Shown here: in pieces, positions 26,119 through 34,184 of the stretch
Layout: every line of letters starts with the position of its first letter
Position numbering within the stretch: the first letter of the stretch is position 1
Translations under genes and position numbers: made by a program
DNA from: an uncultured Lachnospiraceae bacterium
Lineage (GTDB): Bacteria > Bacillota > Clostridia > Lachnospirales > Lachnospiraceae
Length of the DNA: 64,000 nucleotides
Assembly: GCA_910578475.1 (NCBI GenBank)
Contig: CAJTRK010000007.1
Span: forward strand, 56,169-120,168
Direction of reading: 5' to 3'
Notes under the pieces: generated by a model
The model's input: the letters and a program-made list of their open reading frames with translations, nothing else
Told to the model about the DNA's origin: nothing
Database searches by the model: none

Positions 26119-27933
26119 ATGGACGGGCAGAGCATGAATTGCGGAAAAAGAAGCGTAAAATCGGGCAGTCGGCGGCGGAAGAACGGCGAACGGGTGACTG
26201 CCGTATTTCTGGCGGGCTGTATATTGTTCTCGCTGGCCGGATGCGGCATGGGCGGTACGGCCACTGTTCCGGCAGGAGACGAAGCCGGCGCGGAGATTGT
26301 TCCGGCAGGGAGCGAGACCGCCGGGACACAGGAAGAACAGAGGACGGATGAAAACGCAGGCGAAAGCGCTGTGCCGGATGCGGCGGAAGATATCACAGAT
26401 GCCATTCCGCTGCACATCATTGACGATAATTATCGTACTTATTATGAAGTTTTTGTGTATTCCTTTTACGACAGCGACGGAGATGGTATCGGGGACCTGC
26501 AGGGGCTGATTTCGCAGCTTGACTATATTAATGACGGAGATGATGCGACGGATACGGATTTGGGATGCAACGGCATCTGGCTGATGCCGATAGGCCCGTC
26601 GCCAACCTATCATAAATACGATGTGACGGATTACTGTGATATTGACGCGGCATACGGTACGCTTGCGGATTTTAAGGAGCTGCTTGCGGAATGTGAAAAG
26701 CGGGGTATCAAAGTCATTATGGACCTGGTATTGAATCACTCGTCTTCTCAGAATCCATGGTTTCAGGATGCCTGTGCGTATCTTCGGGAACTGGGGGACG
26801 GCGAGCCGGATGCGGCGGAATGCCCGACTTTTGAATATTATCACTTTTCCAAAGAGCAGGGCGCGGGCTGTTATGCGGTAGAAGGAACGGACTGGTATTA
26901 TGAGGCGCAGTTCTGGAGTGAGATGCCGGATTTCAATCTGGACAGCGAGGCGCTCCGGGCAGAAATTGAAGAAATTGCCAAATACTGGCTGGATATGGGC
27001 GTGGGAGGCTTTCGTCTGGATGCGGTCAAAGAATTTTATACAGGGAATCCGGAGAAAAATATCGAGTTCCTGGGCTGGTTTGCCGACGTGGTGAAGACAC
27101 AGAAGGCGGATGCTTATCTGGTCGGGGAAGCATGGCTGGAAATCAGCGATTATGCGAAATATTATGAAAGCGGCATCGACAGTCTTTTTAACTTTGCGTT
27201 TGCGGATAAAGACGGCATTATCTCCAAAGTGGTCAACGGTTCTCCGGCTTCGCGGTATGGCCTGGAGAGCGAGTCCTTACAGGAAACCTTCGGTCAGTAC
27301 AATGAAAATTATATCGATGCGCCTTTTTATACCAATCATGATATGGGAAGAAGCGCAGGGTATTATGCGGGTGAAAATTCGGAGAAGCAGACGAAACTTG
27401 CGGGCGCGATGAATCTTTTGATGAGCGGTTCGGCCTTTCTTTATTATGGAGAAGAACTCGGTATGAAAGGCTCCGGAAAGGATGAAAACAAGCGTGCGCC
27501 GATGTATTGGAGCAAAGACCCTGAAAAAGAGGGCATGTGCGACGGTCCGGCAGACATGGATGAAGTGAAGATGAAATTTGACAGTCTGGAGGAACAGGCG
27601 CAGGAAGCGGATTCTGTTTATCAGTATTATAAGAAGGTCATAAAAATCAGGAACCAAAACCCGGAAATCGCAAGAGGAGAGGTAGAATATCTGGAACAGA
27701 TTTCAGGGGACAGCTTTTGCGCCCTGCGCAAAACATGGGAAGGCTCCGAAGTCATCTTGATATTTCATACCGGAGAGGGGACGGAAGAGCTGGACCTGCA
27801 AGGTCTTATGGTAAACGGTGAGGCAGTTTCGGAAAAAAATATGCGGGGGACGTTGGAAACCGGAGAAGAGCGGATTGTCGTGGCGGACGGAAAGGCAGCA
27901 ATGCCGGCTTATTCGGTGCTTGTCCTGAAGTGA
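26119..27933 (+). CDS. GH13 alpha-amylase-family glycosidase, lipoprotein
   Basis: 604 aa after AAAGGGGG. An N-terminal signal with lipobox LAGC (Cys near residue 41) follows a basic leader, then an acidic spacer (about 45-95) and a GH13 barrel beginning YYEVFVYSFYDSDGDGIGDL. Catalytic residues: D301 (GGFRLDAVK), E337 (VGEAWLE) and D408 (FYTNHDMGR). VIMDLVLNHSS is conserved region I, and a C-terminal beta domain ends the protein. It is extracellular and membrane-tethered, acting on alpha-glucans; exact specificity (amylase, neopullulanase or glucosidase) is not resolvable. It starts 30 nt after the SGNH gene, so it may be transcribed with it. Confidence 0.9.
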   Translation: MDGQSMNCGKRSVKSGSRRRKNGERVTAVFLAGCILFSLAGCGMGGTATVPAGDEAGAEIVPAGSETAGTQEEQRTDENAGESAVPDAAEDITDAIPLHIIDDNYRTYYEVFVYSFYDSDGDGIGDLQGLISQLDYINDGDDATDTDLGCNGIWLMPIGPSPTYHKYDVTDYCDIDAAYGTLADFKELLAECEKRGIKVIMDLVLNHSSSQNPWFQDACAYLRELGDGEPDAAECPTFEYYHFSKEQGAGCYAVEGTDWYYEAQFWSEMPDFNLDSEALRAEIEEIAKYWLDMGVGGFRLDAVKEFYTGNPEKNIEFLGWFADVVKTQKADAYLVGEAWLEISDYAKYYESGIDSLFNFAFADKDGIISKVVNGSPASRYGLESESLQETFGQYNENYIDAPFYTNHDMGRSAGYYAGENSEKQTKLAGAMNLLMSGSAFLYYGEELGMKGSGKDENKRAPMYWSKDPEKEGMCDGPADMDEVKMKFDSLEEQAQEADSVYQYYKKVIKIRNQNPEIARGEVEYLEQISGDSFCALRKTWEGSEVILIFHTGEGTEELDLQGLMVNGEAVSEKNMRGTLETGEERIVVADGKAAMPAYSVLVLK

Positions 27934-28095
27934 TTTTTTATAGGATATATCGTGATATGATGATTGCATGCAATAAAACTATATTTGTTTGAAAGTCAAA
28001 ATAATTGCACGGAGAAAATGTCGAAAAATGCGATAATATAAAAGAACATGATATATTGTGTCGTAAAAAATACAAAAATGCAGAAAAAACGAAAT

Positions 28096-28134
28096 ACAAC
28101 AGAAACCCCCGAATTGCTTCGGGGGCTCTGTTGT
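28096..28134. terminator. Long GC-rich hairpin in the 27934-28527 gap
   Basis: The arms acaacag..cccccgaa and ttcgggggctctgttgt pair with a single bulge. The minus-strand exit is T-rich (TTGTATTTCG then TTTTTT), while the plus-strand exit is A-rich. It lies 163 nt after the GH13 gene. The rest of the 594-nt gap holds a second weak dyad (about 28171-28197) and a purine-rich stretch (28276-28440) without a credible start site. Confidence 0.5.
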
Positions 28135-28452
28135 GTAAAAGGGGAATTCTTCCGGAATTGCTATTACCGACTTAACTTCCGTGATTAAGTCTATAACCAC
28201 TATATAATTTAATTCGCATTTCGTCTATGAATATATTCCGGTGAAATGAAACTATATTAGCGAAAATGTCAATTTATGGAGAAAAGCGCGAAAAGATATT
28301 TTGGTAAAAATGAGACGCTTTTTTGCGGTGCGGAGCGGATGGCGGAGAAGGAATTTCCGAAAGGAATCAGGAAGGAGCCGGGAAGAAATCCGAGCAGGAG
28401 CCGTGAAGCAATCCGGCCAGGAATCGGCCAGGAATCGGGCGGAAAAATAGGA

Positions 28453-28481
28453 TTGAAATCTGCAAGGGTTTAGTGTAAAGT
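28453..28481 (+). promoter_or_regulatory. Promoter of the MFS antiporter gene
   Basis: TTGAAA at 28453-28458, a 17-nt spacer and TAAAGT at 28476-28481 lie 46 nt before the ATG. An AAAGGAG ribosome site sits at 28508-28514. Confidence 0.5.
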
Positions 28482-28527
28482 AGTAGTTAGCAAAAATACA
28501 AAAGTGTAAAGGAGCATAGTATTACAT

Positions 28528-29859
28528 ATGGGAGAGAGTGTGAAAAATCAGGGAGGCTGGCGCACGAATAAATGGGTTCGCGCGGCAATTCCCGCTTTGC
28601 TGCTTCATTGCAGCATCGGTACGGTTTACTGTTGGTCAATTTTCAGCCAGGAAATTGCGGATTACATCGGGTTTTCCAAGAGTGCGACGGAGTGGGCGTT
28701 CAGCTTTGCAATCTTTTTCCTCGGCATGTCGGCAGCGTTTCTCGGAAATGTTGTGGAGAAAGATATCCATAAATCGTCTTTGATAGCGTCTGTCTGTTTT
28801 GCGGCAGGTATGGCGGGTACAGGATTTTTTATCTATTACGGCGGCGCGCACAAAGGAAGCGTATTGGCGTTGATTGGTATTTATATCTGTTATGGCTTTA
28901 TCATGGGTATCGGTCTGGGGACAGGGTATCTGTCACCGGTCAAGACGCTGATGCTCTGGTTCAAAGACAGAAAAGGTCTTGCAACAGGACTGGCGGTTGC
29001 GGGATTTGGTGCGGCGAAAGCGATTGCAAGCCCAATTATGCAGGGGATGCTGAGTGGGCTTGGTGAAGGCGGCATTTATAAGATGTTCCTGATTCTGGCG
29101 GTGGTTTATTTCGTCATGATGTTTGCGGGGCACTTGCTCTTAAAGAAACCGGATGACTGGCATGAACCTCAGAATAAGGAAGAAAGCCATAGCATCATGT
29201 CTGTATTAAAGACAAAACCGTTGTCCAATTACATCGGTATCTGGCTGATGTTTTATATTAACATTACCTGTGGCCTTGCGCTGATTTCACAGGAAAAGAT
29301 GATTGTAAAATGTATCGGTCTTGCCGCTTTTGCAGGCATCATCTCTACCGTGTCGGCAATCTTTAATGCGGGCGGACGTCTTGGCTTTTCGGCTTGGGCG
29401 GACACGATGAAAGACCGGAATACCATTTATAAGCTTATTTTCATCCTTTCGATTGTATTTACGGGAATCGTTATCGTGACCGGCGGCATTAAGAACGGAG
29501 AAGGCAATGGTCTGCTGATTGCTCTCGTACTCGGGTTGATTTTCGTTGTCAATGCGGGATACGGCGGCGGATTCTCCAACGTGCCTACGCTGCTTTCTGA
29601 CCACTACGGCATGGGAAATATCAGCGCGATTCACGGAATCACTCTTTCGGCATGGGCTTTTGCCGGACTGACCGGTAACCAGATGGCGACCTGGATTGTA
29701 AATCATTTCGGGGAACCGGTGGAACATGCGCTTGCTGACGGTTCGGTCATTACGGTCAATCCGACCGGATATCAGTGTGTGCTCTATGCGACAATCGTGC
29801 TTTATGTCATTGCACTGGTACTGAGTCTCGTACTGGTTAAGCCTACTGACAAAAAATAA
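28528..29859 (+). CDS. MFS transporter, OxlT-like (oxalate/formate antiporter family)
   Basis: 443 aa with twelve predicted membrane helices. The opening WVRAAIPALLLHCSIGTVYCW and the pattern LGTGYLSPVKTLMLWFKDRKG (loop 4-5) are typical of the OFA subgroup of the major facilitator superfamily. A central cytoplasmic loop (about 200-225, KKPDDWHEPQNKEE) separates the halves. Family members exchange dicarboxylates or monocarboxylates, but annotation of OFA proteins as oxalate carriers is often unproven and the substrate here is unknown. It is a single-gene unit with its own promoter and terminator. Confidence 0.88.
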   Translation: MGESVKNQGGWRTNKWVRAAIPALLLHCSIGTVYCWSIFSQEIADYIGFSKSATEWAFSFAIFFLGMSAAFLGNVVEKDIHKSSLIASVCFAAGMAGTGFFIYYGGAHKGSVLALIGIYICYGFIMGIGLGTGYLSPVKTLMLWFKDRKGLATGLAVAGFGAAKAIASPIMQGMLSGLGEGGIYKMFLILAVVYFVMMFAGHLLLKKPDDWHEPQNKEESHSIMSVLKTKPLSNYIGIWLMFYINITCGLALISQEKMIVKCIGLAAFAGIISTVSAIFNAGGRLGFSAWADTMKDRNTIYKLIFILSIVFTGIVIVTGGIKNGEGNGLLIALVLGLIFVVNAGYGGGFSNVPTLLSDHYGMGNISAIHGITLSAWAFAGLTGNQMATWIVNHFGEPVEHALADGSVITVNPTGYQCVLYATIVLYVIALVLSLVLVKPTDKK

Positions 29860-29865
29860 AGATGA

Positions 29866-29905
29866 AAAAACGGTATAGTCTTAGAGGCTATGCCGTTTTT
29901 CTTTG
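29866..29905 (+). terminator. Rho-independent terminator of the MFS gene
   Basis: Arms AAAAACGGTATAGTC and GGCTATGCCGTTTTT pair with two G-U pairs around a short loop, ending in CTTTG, 6 nt after the stop codon. The symmetric A/T ends could stop transcription from both sides. Confidence 0.8.
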
Positions 29906-29985
29906 TCTGAATGCTTCTGTTTCAGGCGTTCCCGGAACATTTCTTCTTATTGAAAGCCCATCAAGACGCTGTTTCACTGAGAGCC

Positions 29986-30867
29986 TTATCCCAAAGACTT
30001 CAAATGATTTCTATATTCCCGCATTTCCATTTCATCCGTGTTATCTAAAACAAATTGCAGCTCGTTTGTTACCTTTTCGCGGTCATAGGGAAGATATGCC
30101 GTTACGGGTATAAAATTAGATACCGTGTTTGCAAACAGATGTGTGCGTATATTTAGGTTATTGATTAGGATTTGCAGTTCGCGGATGCGCTCTTTTTCTT
30201 CGGCAGGTACAAACATCCCCTGCTGTGCCATCCGGTACAGCTCCGTATCCGGGAAAAGTGTGAGAGAGTCCACGGAAATAAAATACGGATTAAGCTGACT
30301 GAACAGTTCTGCGCTTTTCCGTGCATTCCGGTATCCGCCGCCTTTTCCCGCAAGCCCTGTCATATAAACAAAGTAGTATTCAATGCCTGCTTCGTCCAAT
30401 TTCCTGCATTGTTCCAGAATATCCGCCGAAGTATATCCCTTATTGGCAAGAGCAAGCGTTTCGTCATCGCCGCTTTCCACACCGATACTCAGTCCGTTAA
30501 TGCCCATTGCCTTTAATTTCCGAAGCTGCCATATTTCCTTGTTTTTTATATCGCGGATGCTCGCAAACATAGCCATCGTCCGGCACTTAATCAGATAGTC
30601 CCTTACCGTCAACGCCCGCAGTCTGAGATTTTCATAGCTCATTGCGAACGGGTTGGCTCCTGTCCAGAAAATCCTTCGGGCATTTGGCTGATAACGTTTT
30701 ATTTCTGCTAAATCTTCCTCAAATTCTTCCATAGGCGACATTCGGAAACATTCGTTTTTATACAGGCTGCAAAACCTGCATTTATTGTAGGTGCAGCCAG
30801 AGGCAGCCTGTATGATGACGGAGTGCGCTTCATATGGTGGCCGCCAGGTTCTGCCTGTGAAGTGCAT
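29986..30867 (-). CDS. Radical SAM protein (paralogue 1)
   Basis: 293 aa from the ATG after GGAAAGGAGG. N-terminal lead GRTWRPPYEAHSVIIQAASG and the iron-sulfur motif C-TYNK-C-RF-C near residues 30-37 define a radical-SAM enzyme of the Elp3/B12-independent Fe-S oxidoreductase type. Next come GANPFAMSYENL, GLSIGVESGDDETL and TGLAGKGGG, matching the SAM-binding GxE and downstream strands. It is cytoplasmic. It is clearly homologous along its whole length to the product of the gene immediately upstream (30886-31785), so the pair arose by tandem duplication. The substrate is unknown. Confidence 0.88.
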   Translation of the reverse strand: MHFTGRTWRPPYEAHSVIIQAASGCTYNKCRFCSLYKNECFRMSPMEEFEEDLAEIKRYQPNARRIFWTGANPFAMSYENLRLRALTVRDYLIKCRTMAMFASIRDIKNKEIWQLRKLKAMGINGLSIGVESGDDETLALANKGYTSADILEQCRKLDEAGIEYYFVYMTGLAGKGGGYRNARKSAELFSQLNPYFISVDSLTLFPDTELYRMAQQGMFVPAEEKERIRELQILINNLNIRTHLFANTVSNFIPVTAYLPYDREKVTNELQFVLDNTDEMEMREYRNHLKSLG

Positions 30868-30885
30868 GATTGTGCCTCCTTTCCC

Positions 30886-31785
30886 TTACAGATGATGAAC
30901 GCTTTTTCTGTACCGCTGTAATTCTTCTTCGCTGACATTTTCTATGATTCCATCGAGAAACGCTAACAGTTTTTCCTTGTCTTCCGGCAGCCGCCCGTGA
31001 AACTGGTACGCATTGGAAGCTCCCATCGCCGCGAAGATGGCAGGTATCTGCAAATGTTCAATAAGTGTCCGTACCTCTTTGTATTTTTCGAGTTCACCTT
31101 CCTCATGCCAGTTTCCGCGCTGTATTTCGGCATGAAGCTGAGAATCGGGATAAATCGTAAGCATATTTGCCCCGATAAGTGTAGGATGTATCTGGTTGCA
31201 TATATCAGCCGTCAATTTTGCGCCGATTTCTCCACGACCTGCTCCGGAAATACTTACCAGATAAAAGAAACTGTAATGAATGCCTGCCGCGTCTAATCTC
31301 TGGCATTGTTTTATGATGTCTGCCGAGGTATATCCCTTGTTCATAAACCGCAGGGCTTCATCATCGCCTGTCTCGATTCCGATTGTCAGACCGTCATATC
31401 CCATCGCCTGCAGTCCGGCAAGTTCTTCATCGGTTTTTGGAGTAATATCTGTAATCCTCGCAAACGAGCCGATAGATTTAACGGATGGAAGATATTGATG
31501 GATTAGCTCTGCAATCGCAGTTAATTTGTCAAAGGATAAAACGAATGGGTTAGCGCCTGTCAGAAACACCCGGCGGACACGACCGCTGTTCCGGCCTTTC
31601 GCGGTCCCTTTCAACTCCCGCAAATCACACACAATATCTTCCAGAGGGGACATTCTGAATTTGAACGGCAAATCATGATACAAGGTACAAAACTTGCATT
31701 TATGATGCGTACAGCCTGCCGTTACCTCTAACAAAAGTGATGCCGCTTCATATGGCGGCCGCCAAATGGTTCCTGTGTAGTGCAT
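30886..31785 (-). CDS. Radical SAM protein (paralogue 2)
   Basis: 299 aa from the ATG at 31785, preceded by AAAGGAG; the frame is open 49 codons further upstream without a ribosome site. It shares GTIWRPPYEAASLLLEVTAG, C-THHK-C-KF-C, FLTGANPFVLSFDKL, GLTIGIETGDDEALRFMNKG and the C-terminal LPEDKEKLLAFLDGII with its downstream neighbour. It is separated from that gene by 18 nt, so the two form an operon. The gene is divergent from an HxlR-type regulator with an inverted repeat in between, suggesting redox- or electrophile-responsive control (inference). Confidence 0.88.
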   Translation of the reverse strand: MHYTGTIWRPPYEAASLLLEVTAGCTHHKCKFCTLYHDLPFKFRMSPLEDIVCDLRELKGTAKGRNSGRVRRVFLTGANPFVLSFDKLTAIAELIHQYLPSVKSIGSFARITDITPKTDEELAGLQAMGYDGLTIGIETGDDEALRFMNKGYTSADIIKQCQRLDAAGIHYSFFYLVSISGAGRGEIGAKLTADICNQIHPTLIGANMLTIYPDSQLHAEIQRGNWHEEGELEKYKEVRTLIEHLQIPAIFAAMGASNAYQFHGRLPEDKEKLLAFLDGIIENVSEEELQRYRKSVHHL

Positions 31786-31891
31786 AAACACATCTCCTTT
31801 CCTGATTGCCGGCGTTTTCTTGCGCCATACATACCCGCATGTTGTTTTCCGGAATCTATAATCATTATATTTTGATACAATTATTTTACAA

Positions 31892-31913
31892 GTACTGTAC
31901 TTTTTTACAGTAC
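31892..31913. promoter_or_regulatory. Inverted repeat in the radical-SAM/HxlR divergent region
   Basis: GTACTGT at 31892-31898 and ACAGTAC at 31907-31913 are exact inverse repeats with an 8-nt spacer. A third GTAC occurs at 31926-31929. HxlR-family regulators bind GTAC-containing dyads (family knowledge), so this is a plausible operator for both divergent units. Confidence 0.6.
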
Positions 31914-31981
31914 CTATATGAAAAAGGTACATTGATTTATAGGGGAATGTATGTTATATTGTTTCAGAAAGGAGTGCGGGA

Positions 31982-32311
31982 ATGAAAAAAAGCACATTGG
32001 CTGTTGAACGATGCAAAACAGTTTCTACCATACAAAAAATTTTAGGCGGCAAATGGAAAATTGAAATCATTTATTACATCGCCTTTCGGGATATACACCG
32101 CTTCGGAGCGCTTCGCAGGCATATCGGCGATATTACGGAATCGAGCCTGACGAAGCAGCTTCGGGAACTGGAAGCGGACGGCTTCATTACCCGCCATGAT
32201 TATAAAGAAGTGCCTCCCCGTGTGGAATATAACCTTACTGACTTGGGAAAAAGTTTTATTCCTGTCTTTGAACACATGAAACAGTGGGGAGATGAAAACC
32301 TCAGCGAGTAA
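31982..32311 (+). CDS. HxlR-family winged-helix transcriptional regulator
   Basis: 109 aa, the standard size. TVSTIQKILGGKWKIEIIYY, the recognition region FGALRRHIGDITESSLTKQL and wing VEYNLTDLGKSF are typical. An N-terminal Cys (VERCKTV, residue 11) matches the redox-sensing cysteine of HypR/YodB-type members. The ATG lies 4 nt after AAAGGAGTGCGG. It is divergent from the two radical-SAM genes and probably controls them and itself. Confidence 0.9.
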   Translation: MKKSTLAVERCKTVSTIQKILGGKWKIEIIYYIAFRDIHRFGALRRHIGDITESSLTKQLRELEADGFITRHDYKEVPPRVEYNLTDLGKSFIPVFEHMKQWGDENLSE

Positions 32312-32360
32312 ACAGGGCACAGTACCCGGCGGACGCATTAACAGTCAGGAAGTAATCCTT

Positions 32361-33115
32361 ATGGCAGCAAACAACATACGTTACCTGTACAATTCAAATT
32401 CGGGCATAGAATTGATTTACTGCGAAAATTCCACAATATCCTATCCCACACATAACCATGTTTCCGTGCTTACAATTGGCATTGTGTTAGATGGCTCCAT
32501 TGTGCTTACTGCGAACAGTAATACAAGCACAGTATTTCGGCACATAGCAGTTATACCCTGCTGAGTATATGTATTGATAAAAATAGGGCCGTACGAGATT
32601 CGACAGATAAAATACGGCGTAACATAATGTCTTTGCTGAAGCGTTCTTTCAATACAGAAAGAATCAATCCGTGCCGGATAGCGCCATTATTGAATTGTTT
32701 AAATTCCCTTGTCGCCTGTACGGACTGGCATGCTGCAAGCCGGAATCCATTTATCAATCGCCTGAAAAAACAGTTGGAATTATATCCGGAAGGCAAATTC
32801 AGTATTGAAGAGATGGCGCAAAACGCATTTATCAGTAAATACCATTTTATCCGAAGCTTTAAGGCAGAAGCAGGGCTTACGCCGCATCAGTTTCAACTTC
32901 AAAACCGAATCCGTAAGGCATAGCGATTGATTCACAACACCGAAACCATAACAGAAGTGGCTCTGGCCACAGGTTTTTGCGACCAAAGCCACTTCATAAA
33001 ACAATTTGAAAAACAGGTAGGTATACCGCCGTTAGCTTATAAATTATCTTCCAAAACAATCCAAACAGAAGAAACAGGTCAGCACAACGCGGGCATAAAT
33101 TTGGCAAACAGATAA
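32361..33115 (+). pseudogene. AraC-family regulator broken by frameshift and nonsense mutation
   Basis: The N-terminal cupin part begins NIRYLYNSNSGIELIYCE with PTHNHVSVLTIGIVLDG. The frame stops at 32564 after AVIPC but continues in another frame as YTLLSICIDKNRAVRDSTDK. The DNA-binding part (FSIEEMAQNAFISKYHFIRS) is then cut by TAG at 32921-32923, after RIRKA. Translation past it gives LIHNTETITEVALATGF and CDQSHFIKQFEKQVGIPP, an intact second HTH, so a CAG-to-TAG change is likely. Two independent lesions show the gene is dead. Its 3' end overlaps the convergent cupin gene. Confidence 0.82.
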
Positions 33116-33472
33116 AGGCCATCTTCGCCTGCAATGACTTCATGCGGCACGCCGATGGGGAAAATAGAAATTACGCCTGCTTCATAGGGCAGTCTCGTTC
33201 CATTGTTCACACAGATGCCAGCACCGGAAATAACCTCATGGGTTTCCAACTGCTTCTCGTGGATATGATTGCCAATCTTCTTGCCGGGAGCTATCTTCAC
33301 GAGATGGAAACTGAATTGCCCATCTGTTTTTTCGGATGTGATAATATGTTTTAGCTCTACCCCCTCAAAAGCAGGGTGTTTCGACCACGGAATCGCATCA
33401 AAGGCAACTGTGGCGTCTGGCAAAAGAAGTCCCCCCCTCATTGAATTTTTCAAACAGATTTTTATAATCCAT
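33079..33472 (-). CDS. Cupin-domain protein with a poly-C/poly-G frameshift near its start
   Basis: The only good ribosome site (AAAGGAGG) precedes an ATG at 33472 that reads DYKNLFEKFNEGG. At a run of seven C on the plus strand (33431-33437) the frame changes: the rest of the protein (LLLPDATVAFDAIPWSKH to LFAKFMPALC, about 118 aa) continues only if one base is removed. The body is a single cupin: GNHIHEKQLETHEVISG with metal-binding His/Glu positions, and FPIGVPHEVIAGEDG. As read, translation from 33472 would end prematurely. A shorter product from a downstream start is possible. The tract could be a sequencing error, a fixed lesion or a slippage switch. Confidence 0.7.
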
Positions 33473-33573
33473 GCTAAGAGCCTCCTTTCGAATTATCTAT
33501 ATATTGACAGTGTTCCTGTCTGTTAATATCATAGCAATCAGTATAAAATTTGAATTGTAAAAAATTGCTTCTT

Positions 33574-33740
33574 TTATTCAGACAGCTCGCTCTCTATTAC
33601 CTCCACCGTCGGCAGACTACTTTTAAATTCCTCACGAAGTACCTTTGTCAATTCATTCTGATGTTCAGTTCTGCTCGTTAAACAATTACACACATAAGTG
33701 TAAAAAGAGCCACTTGAAAAACAAGCGGCTCTGGTGTATA
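33574..33740 (-). pseudogene. Possible C-terminal gene remnant
   Basis: An open minus-strand frame without a start codon ends at 33574 with a hydrophilic, plausible protein tail (LTSRTEHQNELTKVLREEF, then KSSLPTVEVIESELSE). I recognise no family. It may be the end of a gene truncated when the flanking toxin-antitoxin locus arrived. It overlaps the promoter of the antisense RNA, so its 5' part is probably not coding. Confidence 0.3.
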
Positions 33741-33742
33741 AT
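33714..33742 (+). promoter_or_regulatory. Promoter of putative antisense RNA (toxin locus 1)
   Basis: TTGAAA at 33714-33719 and a perfect TATAAT at 33737-33742 have a 17-nt spacer. The -35 box sits inside a hairpin (33706-33732, arms agagccacttg / caagcggctct) whose minus-strand exit is T-rich. Confidence 0.65.
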
Positions 33743-33748
33743 CTAGCC

Positions 33749-33852
33749 AGAAAGGTTTATCGGACACGAAGTTCCGATTGCCCTCTGTGAAAATTGTTTA
33801 TTAAAGAATAAGCATCCTCACTTTAGGCGGTTAGGATGCTTATTTCTTTTTG
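33749..33852 (+). ncRNA. Putative RNA antitoxin, type I toxin-antitoxin locus 1
   Basis: Transcription from the promoter above would start near 33749 and stop at a strong hairpin, 33807-33818 with 33833-33844 (AATAAGCATCCT / AGGATGCTTATT), followed by TCTTTTT. No open reading frame lies inside. The convergent 40-aa hydrophobic peptide gene ends 46 nt beyond, and the hairpin is symmetric, so it can terminate both RNAs. Some read-through transcripts would end at a second hairpin plus T-run (33917-33945) and be antisense to the toxin's 3' end. This matches the Fst/par-type arrangement of Firmicutes. Confidence 0.6.
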
Positions 33853-33897
33853 TCCTATAGGAAATTGCTGTAATCTTAGTGGATGCCAAACAAGAAT

Positions 33898-34020
33898 TTA
33901 CGCAGTAAATTCTTGGAACGCAGGCTGCTGAGCCTGCGTTTTTTTATGATTGTCTATGTAAGACAGAGCCGCAAAAATAACAAGCAATAATGTCAAAACT
34001 TCCATCACGCTCATGGGCAT
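33898..34020 (-). CDS. Small hydrophobic toxin peptide (holin-like/Fst-type), locus 1
   Basis: 40 aa: a short N-terminus (MPMSVMEV), one transmembrane stretch LTLLLVIFAALSYI and a polar tail with Lys and Gln. This is the build of Fst/TxpA/holin-like type I toxins that damage the membrane. The ribosome site AGAGGGTGAT precedes the ATG at 34020; an internal ATG at 34014 is an alternative. A convergent small RNA (33749-33852) with a shared terminator is the probable antitoxin. The family call is from length, composition and locus structure. Confidence 0.7.
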   Translation of the reverse strand: MPMSVMEVLTLLLVIFAALSYIDNHKKTQAQQPAFQEFTA

Positions 34021-34184
34021 CACCCTCTTTCGTAAGACTAGAGGGCATCTATCAGAAAATCGCATCCTGCTTTCTGTTCAGTTATACAATCTCACTACAA
34101 CATGAATACGCATATTTATCAATTAAAAACGATTTAACGATTATACAGTGCAGACAGTTTGCTTCAAATGTTTTAACTAAATTT

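Noticed and set aside
28276..28473. 65-codon open frame in the gap before the MFS gene
   Set aside because: No ribosome site, low-complexity Gly/Glu/Arg composition and overlap with the MFS promoter; treated as non-coding.
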